Assembly: GCA_023014485.1 (NCBI GenBank) | Contig: JAJOZX010001077.1 | Location: 124,001 to 188,000, forward strand | Length of the DNA: 64,000 nucleotides | Reading direction: 5' to 3' | Source: Bathynomus jamesi | Lineage: Eukaryota; Arthropoda; Malacostraca; Isopoda; Cirolanidae | Shown: one piece after another, positions 1-12,164 of the stretch | Numbering within the stretch: position 1 is the stretch's first letter | Layout: every line of letters starts with the position of its first letter | Program-made: the position numbers and the translations under genes | The notes under the pieces: generated by a model | Seen by the model: only the letters and a program-made list of their open reading frames with translations | The model's database searches: none | Told to the model about the DNA's origin: nothing

Positions 1-120
1 TTAACAGCAGCTTTTCATCCTTGATTTAAGCTGTTGTGGATCAAAGATGAAACATGAGTGGCAGAGGTGACGCAGATGATGATTAATAAGATCAACAACA
101 ATACAAGACAGAATCCTGAG

Positions 121-837
121 AATTCTCCTACAGATAGTTCTATGAGTGCAACTGATGATGAAGACTAATTTAAGTGCTTCAAAAAGTCTGACAAAAGAAT
201 GAAAACATCTAGCTCATCTTCTGAACAGGTATCCGCCTTTCTGTCATCTGGTCCATCACAAAAATTTGGCCCTTCATCTTTTCCTTTGGCTAAATTCATA
301 TCAATTTTTATTAACCTCAACACGCCAATACCATCAAGTGCAGCTGTTGAGCGGGTCTTTTCTGTGGGGAAGGACATTCTTTGCCCTAAGCGAGGAAGAC
401 TCTCCGATGATAATTTTGAAAAACTTGTGTTCCTAAAAGCTAACAAGAGCCTGCTGATGGATGAGTAATAATTTACTGTAGTGTTAACCCCTAGAGTTGT
501 CATTTTTGTTTTAATTTACTGGCAAAGAACAGCCACATTATTTCTCAATTTCTTATCACTTTTTTATTTTTGTAGCATTGAAGTATCTAATTTTGTTCTG
601 TTTTATGATGTTTTTTTCAATTTACAGTGTTCAATGTCGTGAGTGAATAAAATAAAGAATAAATGCAATGTCGAATGGAAGTATCTATTTTTAATTATTA
701 TAGAAATTATTATCAAAAGTAATGGTAACAGTAATGAATTACTTTCATGGATCAGTAACAGTAATGCCATTACCTTTCTTCAGAAGTAACTGTAACAGTA
801 ACACCATTACTTTTATGAAGTAATGGGCACAACACTG
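121..837 (+). mobile_element. hAT transposon, 3' end
   Basis: The segment runs from the tail of a hAT transposase (coding remnant at 199-468) into AT-rich non-coding DNA. It ends in a subterminal region rich in short TAACAGTAA-type words (720-820) and a terminus reading GGGCACAACACTG at 825-837. Subterminal transposase-binding repeats and a terminus ending in CACTG are usual for hAT elements. The 5' half lies outside the window, so neither the partner inverted repeat nor the 8-bp target duplication can be checked. Confidence 0.6.
199..468 (+). pseudogene. hAT transposase C-terminal dimerisation domain (partial)
   Basis: An 89-residue open stretch whose second half is the hAT C-terminal dimerisation region. 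It contains the run TPIPSSAAVERVFSVGKDI, then a CPKRGRLSDDNFEKLVFLKAN-like helix and a short tail. This domain ends most hAT transposases and mediates multimerisation; the final catalytic Glu region normally lies just upstream. No complete catalytic core is present here. A stop lies upstream at about 166, so the visible piece is not an intact gene. It is followed by the element's subterminal repeats. The hAT assignment is secure; the subfamily is not resolved. Confidence 0.75.
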
Positions 838-1829
838 CCAGCACCATCAGGAGTCAAACCTCTAACTTCACTATCTTCACTTTACTTACAATAAAACAGT
901 GTTCCCACTGAGGCAAAGGTGCTGGTTATAAGGATAATACAAATATGAGTTATCAACTAGGCCTAAAATAAAATTTTATATCATCTTCATTTTCAGAGCC
1001 AAGATGACCTACAAGTTTTGTTATTTGTAGAAATTTGTAATAAAACTTCTAGGCTTTTATTACTAAGTGGTTATAACTATCAGTTTAAGTTCATGGATAA
1101 AAATAGTTAGCTACTTAACTTAATGGTTACTTAAACCTACTTATGTTTCTTACTTTACAGCTCCAGTTTGGCAATGTCCTCCTGCATGTAGAACTTAAAG
1201 ATGGCTTAAACTACATATGATGAATCTAGCTATGCCTCGTGTAATTTTGAAACTGAAGACCTTATGGCCTATACCTCTAGCCTGAACTGCAAGCCTGATT
1301 AAAAAACTAAGTTTACAGCAAGTCCATCTGAAATTTGCCTTCAGAATAGTTAAATAAAAAAGTATGCTACAAATTTACGAGCAAAATTTATCCCAATTTG
1401 CATCCTAAATTTTATCCTAAATTTATCCCAATATGCATAACCTGCACAATAAAAGGTCCTTGTACTAAAGATTCAAAGAGTTGATTTAACTGTACCTGTG
1501 CCCATAATTTTTGCTAAAATCTGCATTTAACTATGATACATAGGAATCTTAAAACTTGACACTCCAGATCTGGAAATCTTCAAAAAAAAAAAAGCCCTAA
1601 ATTTTGATGCCCAAAGCTAGCCAGAAAAAGGTGCAAATTCTATAGACTAGAATTTACTTATAAATTCACTAAAACAAATTATATATGTACTGTGATGGAA
1701 GCATTAAAATAGGATCATAAAGCCTATTGTCTGTTGGTAGTAGAAAGTAGAGAGTAGAATTTGGATTTCATAACAAACATTTGAAGAATACAAACAGGAT
1801 TGTGAAAAAAAGGTGAAAAAAATTCAATA
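838..1829. other. Intergenic, no gene seen
   Basis: About 1 kb of AT-rich sequence between two transposons. I see no coding stretch, RNA gene or paired repeat that I can support. Confidence 0.5.
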
Positions 1830-1831
1830 TA

Positions 1832-4818
1832 CAGTAAAATCTGCGCTATCCAGCAATCAACTATGTTTGGAGTTGATTATTTATTCTCCACTGCTATACT
1901 TGTGATTTTGACCATTCCAGTTGACCTTGCTGTGTAATGCACATTTTGAAGTTGTTTTTAAGTTAATTGTGTACAGTACAGCTGTACTCTGGTGTATGCA
2001 GACCAGTGGGAGACAATGAGTCATACACAAACCTGTTCTCTGCCACATAAAGCCACCAACAATCAGTTGAACTCTGACCATATTAACAGTGGGAAGAAAT
2101 CAATTATACTCCAGATCTTACATTGATTGATTAATCTATTTATTTATTTAATTAGTATTATCATTTAGTTATTATTTACTGTAATTTTTTTTATTAAATT
2201 CTAATCAATTTCATGTATTTTTTTCAGAATAATTGATACCTATCAGTGATTGATCATGACAACTCGTTCTAAGGATTACCTTTGCAAACCAGATGATGGG
2301 ATTGAAGGAACAAAACTTCCTTCTAAAGGACAAGTTCTTTCATTCTTTCTGCACCTTCACATTAAGGAGGGGAAGACAATTAGGGAAAGTGCCACAACAG
2401 TGATCATGCGTGTAACAGAATTCTGGGAGAAAGCAAGAATTCTAGTGATCCGCACAATTACTAAAGTAGAGAAGCTGTACACAGTTTATCAGAGTTTGAA
2501 GAAAGGGAAAAACAGAAGATCAGCCTCACAGATACAGGAGAATGACTTTGAGGCAGAAATGTCCAACTTGTTTGACATAGCCACCTCTGATGCCCTCACA
2601 ATAATGACAAATCAAGAAGACTGAGAATTCCTAATTGCTCAACAGGAACCAGGCCATAGAGGAACAATGGGACCAATTGATGCCAAGCAAGCTGCAAAAG
2701 AGAACCAATCTCTGAAGAGGAAGATAATGGAAGAAGAACAGAAGTGAATGGGAGAAGGAAGATGCAGCATCCTCAAACACAGTACAATTGGAGTCATCTT
2801 CCACCAGCAGCACAGATGAATCTGGAAATGAAGAGGAAGGTTCTGCTGTTGCTGATGAAGGAGCCAGCCTTTCAAAACATCTCAGAGCCAAAAAGAACAT
2901 AATATCTCCACCACTGTCTATGGCTCCTGACAGGACAAAGCTGTCAGACAGGGCTGCTACTTATGTTCTAACAGAAACAGTACGCTCAATTGGTAAAAAT
3001 ACTGAAGAATTCAACATCAACCACTCCTCCATCCAACGCCTGCGTCAGAATCACCGGAAATTGCTCACAGAAACCCTGAAGGCTGAGTTTCAAGCTGATG
3101 TGCCTTTGATTGTCCACTGGGATGGAAAACTTCTCAGGGACTTGACAACCAAGGAACATATTGACCACCTACCAATTATTGTTACTGGCAAGGGGGTCTC
3201 CCAGCTGCTGGGAGTTGCCAAGTTAGCAAATGGGACAGGATCAGAACAAGCCAAGGCTGTAATAGCAGCTCTTAATGAATGGGGTTTGAAGGAAAAGGTT
3301 ATAGGATTGTCATTTGACACTACAGCTGCTAATATTAGGCAAAAGTTAGGTGCATGTGTTCTCATAGAACAGGAGCTACAGAAGGATCTTTTGTATCTGG
3401 CATGCTGCCACCATATCTTGGAGCTTCTTGCTGAGACAGCTTTTACCACACTCATGAGTACTACAAAGGACCAGATATTTTGATTTTTAAGAGGTTTCAA
3501 GATCAGTGGGAGTTTATTGACAGAAATTCATATGCAACTGCAGCTGATGACAAGGAGATAGCTGATCTCATCAATGACCAGAGCTAGTGGCTTGGGCTGA
3601 AAAGTCACTGACAGAGCAAAAGGACCTTCGTGATGACTACTGGGAATTCATAGAGCTCTCATTGATCTTTATGGGAGTCACTCCTCCACGGGGCATCCAC
3701 TTTATGGCACCTGGTCCCATGAACCGTGCTAGGTAGATGTCCAAGGTAATATACTCCCTCAAGATCTGGCTTTTTCATCATCAGTTTAAACTGACAGACA
3801 GGGAGAAGAATGGTCTTCAGCAGATGTGTCTCTTTGCTATTAAGATCTACCTCAAGGCATGGATTGAAGCTCCTCTGTCTGCATCAGCACCAAACAATGA
3901 CCTGAATCTTCTGAAGGCTCTCCCTGCTTATGCCACTGTCAACATTGCTGCATCAAAAGCTGTTCTAGCCAAGTTCTCATCACACCTCTGGTACCTGTCA
4001 GAGGAGCTGGTGGCCCTTGCCTTTTTCGATCTATCTGTGTCCTCTTCTACAGAAGCTTATGGCAAGGGCAACAAGGGAATGTGAAGGAACAGAAGATGCT
4101 CCTAAGTGACAGACAGTCAATCCAGCAGCTATTGATTAGCTTCAGCTCTCTGATCTTGTGACTAGAGGGTCTCTATCCTTCTTTGAAAAGCTTCATCTGT
4201 CCACTGACTTCCTAGACCAGGATCCAGACACTTGGCCAACTAGAGAGGATTATAGGGAGGCTCTCAAGGTTGTCAACAGCCTCACTGTCACAAATGATCA
4301 TGCAGAGCATGGAGTTGCTCTCATTGAAGAGTACAATTGTCTCCTGACAGGATGAACAGCTTCAAGTTATGACAGAACATTGCAGGAGGTTTCCCGATTC
4401 CAGGAAATCAACGCTTATCAGGTAACAATGAGTGGCTGGCAACCATGATAACCCCCGCCTTTGAGCAGCTAATACTCCCTTTTTAGGGAGGGGGACCCGG
4501 GTGCTTGCATTTTTAGGCCACCAGAAGTTCTCCTGTTTAGTATTATGAAAGTATCCTGAATCGTGATATTTATCAAAACTTTAAGGTCACTGTGCAACCC
4601 CTAAAACTTGATGTATTCAAAAAATATTTCACATGCAGAAGTTTTACCTCAATACCAAAAAAATTAAAGGTTAGGAGTAAAACAATTCAAAAATTTTTTT
4701 TGCCATTATGTAGCTAAGAACTACCCTATTGTCCATTGGTTTTTCCTAGGTTAATGGTACCCTTAGACAACCAGAATGGCTTAATTCCCAAGCTTGCTAG
4801 ATAATGAAGGTTTTACTG
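1832..4818 (+). mobile_element. DNA transposon with TA-flanked inverted repeats (decayed)
   Basis: The left end begins CAGTAAAATCT at 1832 and the right end reads AGGTTTTACTG to 4818, an imperfect inverted repeat of about 25 bp. Both ends are bordered by TA (1830-1831 and 4819-4820), consistent with a TA target duplication of the Tc1/pogo type. Inside lie fragments of a transposase-like protein on the plus strand (2256-4355). A TA duplication is only two bases, so the boundary call is moderate. The protein resembles the one in the element at 56707-59110, which has an 8-bp duplication, so the superfamily is unsettled. Confidence 0.55.
2256..4355 (+). pseudogene. Transposase-like protein, broken into at least four frames
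   Basis: Pieces in several frames read as one protein. 2256-2624 (first ATG MTTRSKDYL) has an N-terminal helical region. 2788-3483 holds the core, including VIGLSFDTTAANIRQKLGAC and a downstream ACCHHILELLAE. 3737-4084 and 4158-4355 continue it. The order D-T-T-x-N, GAC, LE, C-x-HH-x-x-E matches a multi-copy invertebrate transposase-like family, and the protein at 57089 has the same spacing. The first Asp and the C/HH block are plausible catalytic or structural residues (inference). Stops at 2622 and 3481 and frame changes near 2745, 3600 and 4090 make it non-functional. Confidence 0.6.
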
Positions 4819-5149
4819 TAATGGGTTTTTAAATCACTTGTAAATTTCTCTGTTGTAATGTTAAGTAAATATTGTACTTTAACATTTTAAAAAGTTACTA
4901 GTATTATTTTAAAGATACAGGCATAGGACTCCAGGGTATTATGAAATAGTATTTTGACTCTGAGACTTCATTGTTATTAAATCAGATAAGATAATTTAAA
5001 TGTACAAGTGGGAAGCAATAGATTTAATAAATTTCTCTACTATCTGGGAATATTTTGCTTCTTTGTTTATTATTACTAATATTATTACAGTAATTTTCAA
5101 AATCTATGAGACATACAAAATTTTGGGATCCATATTGAATTATTATTTA

Positions 5150-5618
5150 CAGTGAAACCCATTTAATCCAGACTTTTTTATCCGGAAATCTGCTTAATCC
5201 AGACTGGCTGACCACTCTGGACTATTTCTGGTTAATCCAGACCCAGAAATAGTCTGGATGCAGTCCGGATCGCCCACGTGTTGGCAAACTTAAAACAGTT
5301 TTGAATCACAAACCTGTAGTATAATATATATTATTCATCCACATAATTGACATTCAGTACTTACCACAAAGTTGGTGATGCTTTTGATTATGGAGGTGGT
5401 GGTAGAGGAGTTGTAGTGGAGGTGGAGGATGGAGGCTTAGTGGTGGCAATGGTCTTAGGGAGGGATGGGTGGGTGTGCAACACGTGGGTAATCTGGACTC
5501 TGCTCTTACAATCCAGACTGAGTCCGGATTAACCAGAATTTGACCAGGCTTCATTCGGACTTCGCTTAATATGGACTGGATTTCCCCCCAATTAGTCCGG
5601 ATTAAAGAGGTTCCACTG
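5150..5618 (+). mobile_element. pogo/Tigger-like MITE
   Basis: A 469-bp non-coding element with terminal inverted repeats: left CAGTGAAACCCATTTAATCC, right the complement of CAGTGGAACCTCTTTAATCC. It is flanked by TA at 5148-5149 and 5619-5620. AATCCAGAC and AATCCGGA words recur inside both arms. The terminal sequence, TA duplication and size fit the short non-autonomous pogo/Tigger class. The short open frames inside are chance readings of the repeats. Confidence 0.8.
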
Positions 5619-5909
5619 TATTAAGTGTTTAACAAGCTGATCAACTTTCTATAGCTTCCATAGTTTTCATTTTAAAACTTCCAACACCAATTATGTTTTT
5701 AAATCAGCAAAATAGCCATGAGCTCCAGAGGACATGACTCCAGATTTGAAAAAATTTACTGGAGCACAGCTCTGAATTTACTTTTTTTCCCCTTACACCA
5801 CTAGATAGGTTAATGATAGTAAACTCTTGAATTGACGACATACCAATTACAAATTGTTTTAGCTAAACATAATAATACAATAATGTACAGTTTATAACTC
5901 ACCTTAAGT

Positions 5910-7222
5910 TTATTTATTCATTGCAGCAGCAACAGTGGACGATGTTAGACCTTGCATGTAGGCATTTGTTGTGAATTTACCGCCATGTATGCTTGGCCAC
6001 TGATCAATGGCTTTCTGTGTGATCATTACAGCAGATCTAGTGCCTGGAGCTGGACCCTCCTTCACAATTCTGCACAGCTTAGTCAAATGAGATGGCTTAA
6101 TGGATCCTTTGTGTTCAACAATGTAACCAAGAATGGAGAATGTCCCTTCAGCTGGTGCTTCACTCCAGGCAGTTGATCCATCTTTATCAAAATGCTTTAA
6201 TCTCTCTGTGATTCCTTTCCACAGCTGTTCTATATATTCTGTCAGCCAATTTATCACTGAGTCTTTTGTAAAACTACTTTCAGATCTGGTTCTGGATGGT
6301 CTAGCAACTTCAGCAACCTGGTAGTAATCAGAACGTTTCTTGATGTATTTGTAAACTTCATTTAGGATGTAATCCTCAGCTGTTAGTTCCTTTTGCTGCC
6401 CTGTGGTATCGTGCTTAAATTCAGAAACTACATCATTTGCATTTCCTCCATTAGCTAATTTGGAAATTGTTTCCATCACTCTTAACATAACAGTTTTCCC
6501 TCCTTCTTTATAAAATATATTTTCTACAAATTCTGCACTAACTGTGGTTTTTTGAGCTACTTGCAACATAATCTTTGTTACATAGGAAATCAATACATAG
6601 AACTTGGCACTAATTTCTTTCTCTTGTGGATGATCAAAAAACACAATTTTCCACAAATCTGTCAAATTGATCAAATTCGTAATTAACCATGCGAGTATCA
6701 GATTTGAGTTTTGGTCTCTTAAAACCAATGATATTGTCAAGAACCATATTGGTATAGTCAAGGCCTGATCTCAGATTTGAAGAGTGATTCTGAATAAAGT
6801 CTAAAAGCTCACTTAGTTTACAAATTTTCTTCAATGCATCAACGTGGGCTCTGTTCACAAGATGCATTAAGTCCCATCGAAATTTGAAATTTTCTCCAAA
6901 CAACTTTTTCATTTCGTTTTTAAATGGCTCGTTGTCCTTACAAAAAGCCCCATCTCCAACCATTCCAGATACCTTGGATTTAATTGCTTCTTCAGATAGT
7001 TTCAAGTGATTAGGAGACTTCAACACATCAAAAATTTCATTGGCCAAATAAACTCCTGATTTGCTGCGTACTAAATTTATCCCAGCAAGTTTTACAGTCT
7101 TATCTTCTTCACTCATAACTAATACAACTAGCATGCTTAATCCCAAAATTGTTCCAATGTCAGCTGTTATTGTTACTGAAGTTTGTTCTAAGAACCACTT
7201 TACAGTTTGTTCTTTAAGTTGA
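5910..7222 (-). pseudogene. hAT-like transposase gene, C-terminal part (3' of insertion)
   Basis: Minus-strand coding continues from the TTA duplication beside the CACTA-type insertion: KEQTVKWFLEQTS, a VGDGAF motif, WDLMHLVNRAH, then AWSEAPAEGTFSILGY near the C-terminus, ending AAAMNK and TAA at 5910. A D-G-A motif followed 30-40 residues later by an H-rich helix is the hAT pattern (D2, then the C/H block). A one-base change in a T-run near 6640 shifts the frame between 6634-7146 and the 5910-6640 segment. Together with 9792-11029 the protein would be about 850 residues. It could be a domesticated gene rather than a transposon; no terminal repeats were found. Confidence 0.6.
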
Positions 7223-7225
7223 TTA

Positions 7226-9788
7226 CACTAGGCAACAAAGATTTTGTTACAGAAGACCAAATAGGTGCTCCTAGCTAATTTCGGTATGCTGATTTCAAAT
7301 CTATAATTAGATTTTTTCTATCACGTCTAGATTTTGTGTAAAATGCAAATCACTTTTAGTAAAATTTTCTACCACGTCCAGATTTTGGTTTTAATCGGCT
7401 TAATGCCAGTAATATGAAACTTGCTTTTCAAGGTTAAAGCAATTTTTTTTGCCAACTATATACAAATTCGAACAATTTTGATAAATAAAATTTATCCCGA
7501 GTTGGCAACACTGAGTCAAGAGCATAGTAACGGGCAACGGCCCAACGGTCAGTCGCTACGTGACAGTCAAGCAGAACGGTTGTTGAAGCTCTCTGCTGAT
7601 GAGCAAGTGACAGGTTGTGGTGACTTGTGTGTTTTTATAGCATTTGTTTTGTACTACGGTGTGTATTTCTTTTTATTTTGCACATCGTAATAATTACTTT
7701 CTACGTTTTTTCAGATATTGTATGGTAATTCAAAATGGCATCAAATAGACGTGCTTGTGTAAATCACCCAGACAACTTCTGCTTTGTCTGTGGACAATAT
7801 ACACCTAAGCCACAACGTAGAAACATAACAGATTAAACTTGCCTACAAGTGTTATTTTGACTGTAAGTTAGGAGACCAACAGAGGGACTGGGCACCACAT
7901 ATTTGCTGTGCACAGTGCAATGCAATGTTAATAGCTTGGATGAATGGTAAAAGAAAAGCTATGCCGTTCTCAGTCCCCATGGTTTGGCGTGAGCCGAAAA
8001 ATCACTTCAATGATTGTTATTTTTGTTTGACAAAGATTGCTGGTTTCACAAAGAAAAACAAATCAAAGATCACGTACCCAAACTGCGAATCAGCAATGAA
8101 ACCAGTACCACATGATGAAACAAATCCACCACCAGTTCCACCAGCAACGATAACAGACAGCAGTTCATCTGAAGATTCTGCTAGTGATATAGAAACAGGG
8201 AAAGATGGCATATATGTTCCAGATGCAAATATTTCCCCACATTTGTTAAGTCAAGCGGAGTTAAATGACTTAGTGCGCGATTTGGAATTACCAAAAGAAA
8301 AGGCAGAGTTGCTTGGTTCAAGACTTCAAGAATTTAATCTTCTCCAACCAAACACCAAAGTTTCCCATTTCCGCCATCGCCATTTGCAGTTTTCATCATT
8401 TTACTTACAGGAAGAAAACGTTTGTTTCTGCCACGATATCAGTGGTCTGATGCAAGGGATTGGCTGTCGCTATGATCCAAAAGAATGGAGACTGTTCATT
8501 GACTCTAGTAAAGCTAGCCTTAAAGCTGTATTACTGCACAACGGCAATGAAAAACCTTCAATACCTGTAGCACATGCCACTGGCCTTAATGAGACTTATG
8601 AATCGATGAAACTGCTGCTAAGACTCATCAAATATAAGGACCACACATGGAATATTTGTGGCGACCTTAAAGTTGTATCATTACTTCTTGGGTTACAGTT
8701 GGGCTACACAAAGCATATGTGCTTTTTGTGTCTATGGAACAGCAGAGATGACAAGAACCACTACAAAAAACATGATTGGCCATCTAGAACTGAACATGTT
8801 GTTGGTAAATACAATGTGAAACACCCAGCACTTATTGACCCTCAGAAAGTACATCTTCCACCACTTCACATTAAACTTGGCCTTATGAAAAATTTCGTGA
8901 AGGGTATGGATCATCAAGGTAGTGGTTTCCAATATTTAAAGGATAAATTCAAAGGAATATTGACAGATGCTAAGCTAGAAGCTGGAGTTTTCACTGGACC
9001 ACAGATCCGCAGTGTCATCCACGACTCATCGTTTCCATCTAACCTAAATGAGAATGAACTAGGAGCATGGACATCTTTCGTTGAAGTTGTCAAAAATTTT
9101 CTTGGAAACCACAAAGCTGAAAACCACCGTAAACTCGTAGAAAACATGCTTAAATCTTATGAAATAATGGGATGCAGAATGTCTTTGAAAATTCATTTTT
9201 TACATTCTCATCTTGACTTCTTCCCGGCCAACCTTGGGGCTGTAAGTGACGAGCATGGTGAGCGCTTCCACCAACAGATCTCAGTTATGGAAAACAGATA
9301 CCAAGGTAATTTCAACCCAAATATGATGGGAGATTATTGTTGGTTCCTGCAGAAGGAGAGCTCGTCATCCTACAAGCGACAAAGGAAGAGGACACACCAA
9401 AGTTTCACTTAAGAACAGGAATTTGCCTTTCAGTAGTAACAACAAAATACTAACGCGCTTTGGGTGGATGGTTGGGCGCAGGGGTGGTAACTCCGCCAGC
9501 GGAATTCCGCTGTCTGTCTTAAGCCAGAATAAAGGAGGAAAGACATCCCTGTTCACTAATTATTTAAGTATGCTTAACATAAAACGTGGCACGGAAAAGT
9601 AGCTTAGACGGCTTTCGTAATAGAAGCGGGTGAGAAAAAAAATGAAAAATAGGGGTTTTCGGTTACACAAAATCTGGACGTGATAGAGAAATTTTGATAT
9701 CAGATCTGAAATCAGCATCAGCGCTTTAGTAGGAATCAGTAGTTCACGTGTCTGTAACAAAAAAAAAGTTGAAATTTGTTGCCTAGTG
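7226..9788 (+). mobile_element. CACTA-type (CMC, perhaps Chapaev-3-like) DNA transposon
   Basis: The element starts CACTAGGCAACAAA at 7226 and ends with its complement at 9788. The arms match for about 125 bp, including a shared TGCTGATTTCA and CTATCACGTC block. Target duplications TTA flank both sides (7223-7225 and 9789-9791). Deleting the element plus one TTA restores an open frame in the surrounding minus-strand gene, which confirms the ends. Termini starting CACTA with a 3-bp duplication are the signature of the CMC group; Chapaev-3 is my inference from the animal host, 3-bp duplication and single ~550-residue protein. The left arm carries a second copy of the CACGTCCAGATTTTG word at 7371-7386. 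Confidence 0.85.
7735..9412 (+). pseudogene. Transposase of the CACTA-type element, one frameshift
   Basis: An ATG at 7735 opens a Cys-rich N-terminus (CVNHPDNFCFVCGQYTP). A single frame change near 7830 leads into a second Cys block (APHICCAQCN), then a 495-residue frame starting at 7925. Recognisable blocks are MVWREPKNHFNDCYFCLTK, an acidic/Ser-rich linker, LFIDSSKASLKAVLLHNG, ICGDLKVVSLLLG, MCFLCLWNSR, PPLHIKLGLMKNFVK and DEHGERFHQQISVMENRYQG. The family is abundant in arthropod and cnidarian genomes, usually annotated as uncharacterised. Asp in FIDSSK, Asp in CGDLK and Glu in EHGERFH are candidate DDE residues (inference). Apart from the one shift it looks intact, suggesting fairly recent activity. 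Confidence 0.75.
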
Positions 9789-9791
9789 TTA

Positions 9792-11029
9792 TCTAATAGC
9801 TCACAAATTGTCTCGCACGCATGTGTGCTATGATTCAAATTTCCAACCTCACAACCTGACCTATGTAATACAGCTAGAAGTACTGGATATAGAGCCCATG
9901 CAGTGTTTGTTTTCATTATGTAGTATAAGATGTTGCCACATAAGTCTTCTATGCGTTTAGTAGTGTTCCGAGAAGATGTTTTCATCACTTCATAAACAGC
10001 AGCTCTTTGATGATGCTGAAGTTTAATTAAATGTCTCTTCAGGTGGGTTTTCAGATTTCTAAACCATCTCTCTTGATTTTCTCCTTGTTTGCATACATAG
10101 GTTAAATCTTTAACATTGAAGTAACCTTTTATGTTAGAATGTTTGTCTGAAGCACATGCTTTGGGGTCTGTGCAAGCTATGCAATATAATGTAAACATTT
10201 TATCATCAGAAGCATCATCAATATCTTCTTGATTATCATCATCTTCATCCTCAACAGCTATATCTACATCAGGCATATTAGTGTCACTATTTGCAATGTT
10301 TTCCATTATATCACTTGGTACTGAAAATGAATCATCAGCATGCCCTAGATCCTTCTTTTCCACCAATTTGAATGTAGATTTGATCAAATCATTGTTCAGG
10401 ATTTCTTGTATTGATTTACACTTGCTTAAATGGGCTATGGAAATGTCAAATTTGTTGCTTTTTGCTTTATTAGATTTGGATGCAACACTTGAACTTGAAG
10501 GCATATTTTGACTCTTCTCTTTATTAACCACAACAGCTTGGTGAGTTTCTTTTGTTAGGCGCAAAATTGCATTCAATGTCTTCTGGATTTGGGAATTTTC
10601 AAATTCCTCTAAAGCAGTTTTGTTAGTCTGATGCGCAGATTCCTCACTTACCTTTTGTTTCTTAGGTGGAGGAGAAGCACTTTCTTCAGTCTGTGAAACA
10701 TCTAGTGAAAAAGTTTCATTTTCTAGATTAGCAGTTGATGAAGTTGGTTCATTTTTCTGAGGTCTAGCACTAGCACATTTTGTGAACAAACTAAATGACT
10801 GCTTTGCCGTATCTCTTTGCTGCACTTCATCCTGGTATTTCTTTACTGCAATATCTAAGCTGTGGGCCCAAACTCTGGGACCTCTTGTATTGTAACAAAT
10901 ATTTTTTTTGGAATTAAAATGTTCCTCCCAGTTTTGCTTCTTTGAATATTTGTTCTTGCATTGACCACAAAAGTAACCCCTTTTAACACCCTCACTTTTC
11001 TCTCCAACTTCATCAATATTAGGATCCAT
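9792..11029 (-). pseudogene. hAT-like transposase gene, N-terminal part (5' of insertion)
   Basis: Begins MDPNIDEVGEKSEG at 11029. A CxxC...H...C cluster follows (FCGQCKNKYSKKQNWEEHF), probably a zinc finger, then a low-complexity Ser/Lys/Asp linker, then IACTDPKACASDKHSN and a helical region ending ETICELLDN where the CACTA-type element interrupts. Just upstream (minus strand) a pyrimidine run and CAG at about 11047 look like a 3' splice site, so a 5' untranslated intron is likely. The frame continues in 5910-7222 after the insertion is removed. Downstream of 9788 the apparent reading frame runs into transposon terminal repeat and is not real coding. Confidence 0.6.
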
Positions 11030-11047
11030 TATTGATTATTGACTACC

Positions 11048-12160
11048 TGAAAAAATACAAAATAAGTAAAAGTTAGTAAATATAGTATGGTAAAAGTGAG
11101 TAAAAGTAAGTAAATATAGTACAATGAAAGTAAGTAAAAGTAAGTGCTTTAAACTTAGTAAAAGTAGGTAAGTTAAAGTAAGTAAAAGTAAGTTTAAACT
11201 TAACTAAACTTTTCAATTCTAGAGTCATGGTGGATTACTTAAAACCGCACAAGTAATTATCTGGCCAATTTATCAAACCTGGCCGAGATCAATGGAACAT
11301 AGTCCAATCCTGATAATTTTATATTAAAAAAATATACGTTTTAATAAAATTTTAATTATCAAAACATTGAAGCTTAACAAAAAATAAAAATAATTGTTAA
11401 ATATGGAATTACCAACTAAACTTAAAATAACTAAATTTGTAATTTAAAAAAATTGGTTTGTACAAGAACGTATACGCAAAAAAATTGCATAACGTCTAGC
11501 GGATGAACAAAACCCAAACCCAAATTTACTTTTTCTCATGGTCAAATTTACTGGAGCAATGCTCCCAAGATCCCAGGAATCTGGAGTCATGCCAGAGGAT
11601 AATCTAGTTTACTATTGTTGTTTATGTCTATAAAAGTAAAATGAATCTTAACATAGTTACGAATAATGATTAAAACATTTCCTGACAATTTTATAAAATA
11701 TCAATTTCTTCAAGCTAGCTAATTATCATTAGCCTTTGATTCATCATTTAGAAATTGTGCCATCTTCAAATTCATGCATACAGCATTAAATCCTTTGTGT
11801 GTGAATTAAAAAAATGACAACTTCTAAATGGTTGACCCTATTGCAAAACTACTATAGTAAATATAGGCTTACTTAGTCTGGAGACAGTGCATAATTACTA
11901 ACCTAGGCCTAACCTAATCAACCTAATGTAGGGTATTACTATGCTATCATGAATTCTTTGAACTGCATCTGGACTTTGGAATTTTGCCAAATACATAAGT
12001 TAAACTTATACAATTTACAATCTCTCATTCATGAAGTGACCTGCTTCTTTAAAATAAGTACCATACTTATCAGCAAAAATTCTCACCCAGAGCATTGGGC
12101 ATGTGCACGTGTGTTATGGAAAAATCACTGAACAAATATAGGAAATTCTTACAAACTACA
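11048..12160. other. Intergenic; AGTAAA-type simple repeat at its start
   Basis: 11060-11210 is a degenerate AAGTAAGTAAA-type simple repeat. The rest is AT-rich sequence with no gene, RNA or paired repeat that I can support. Confidence 0.5.
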
Positions 12161-12164
12161 AAAA

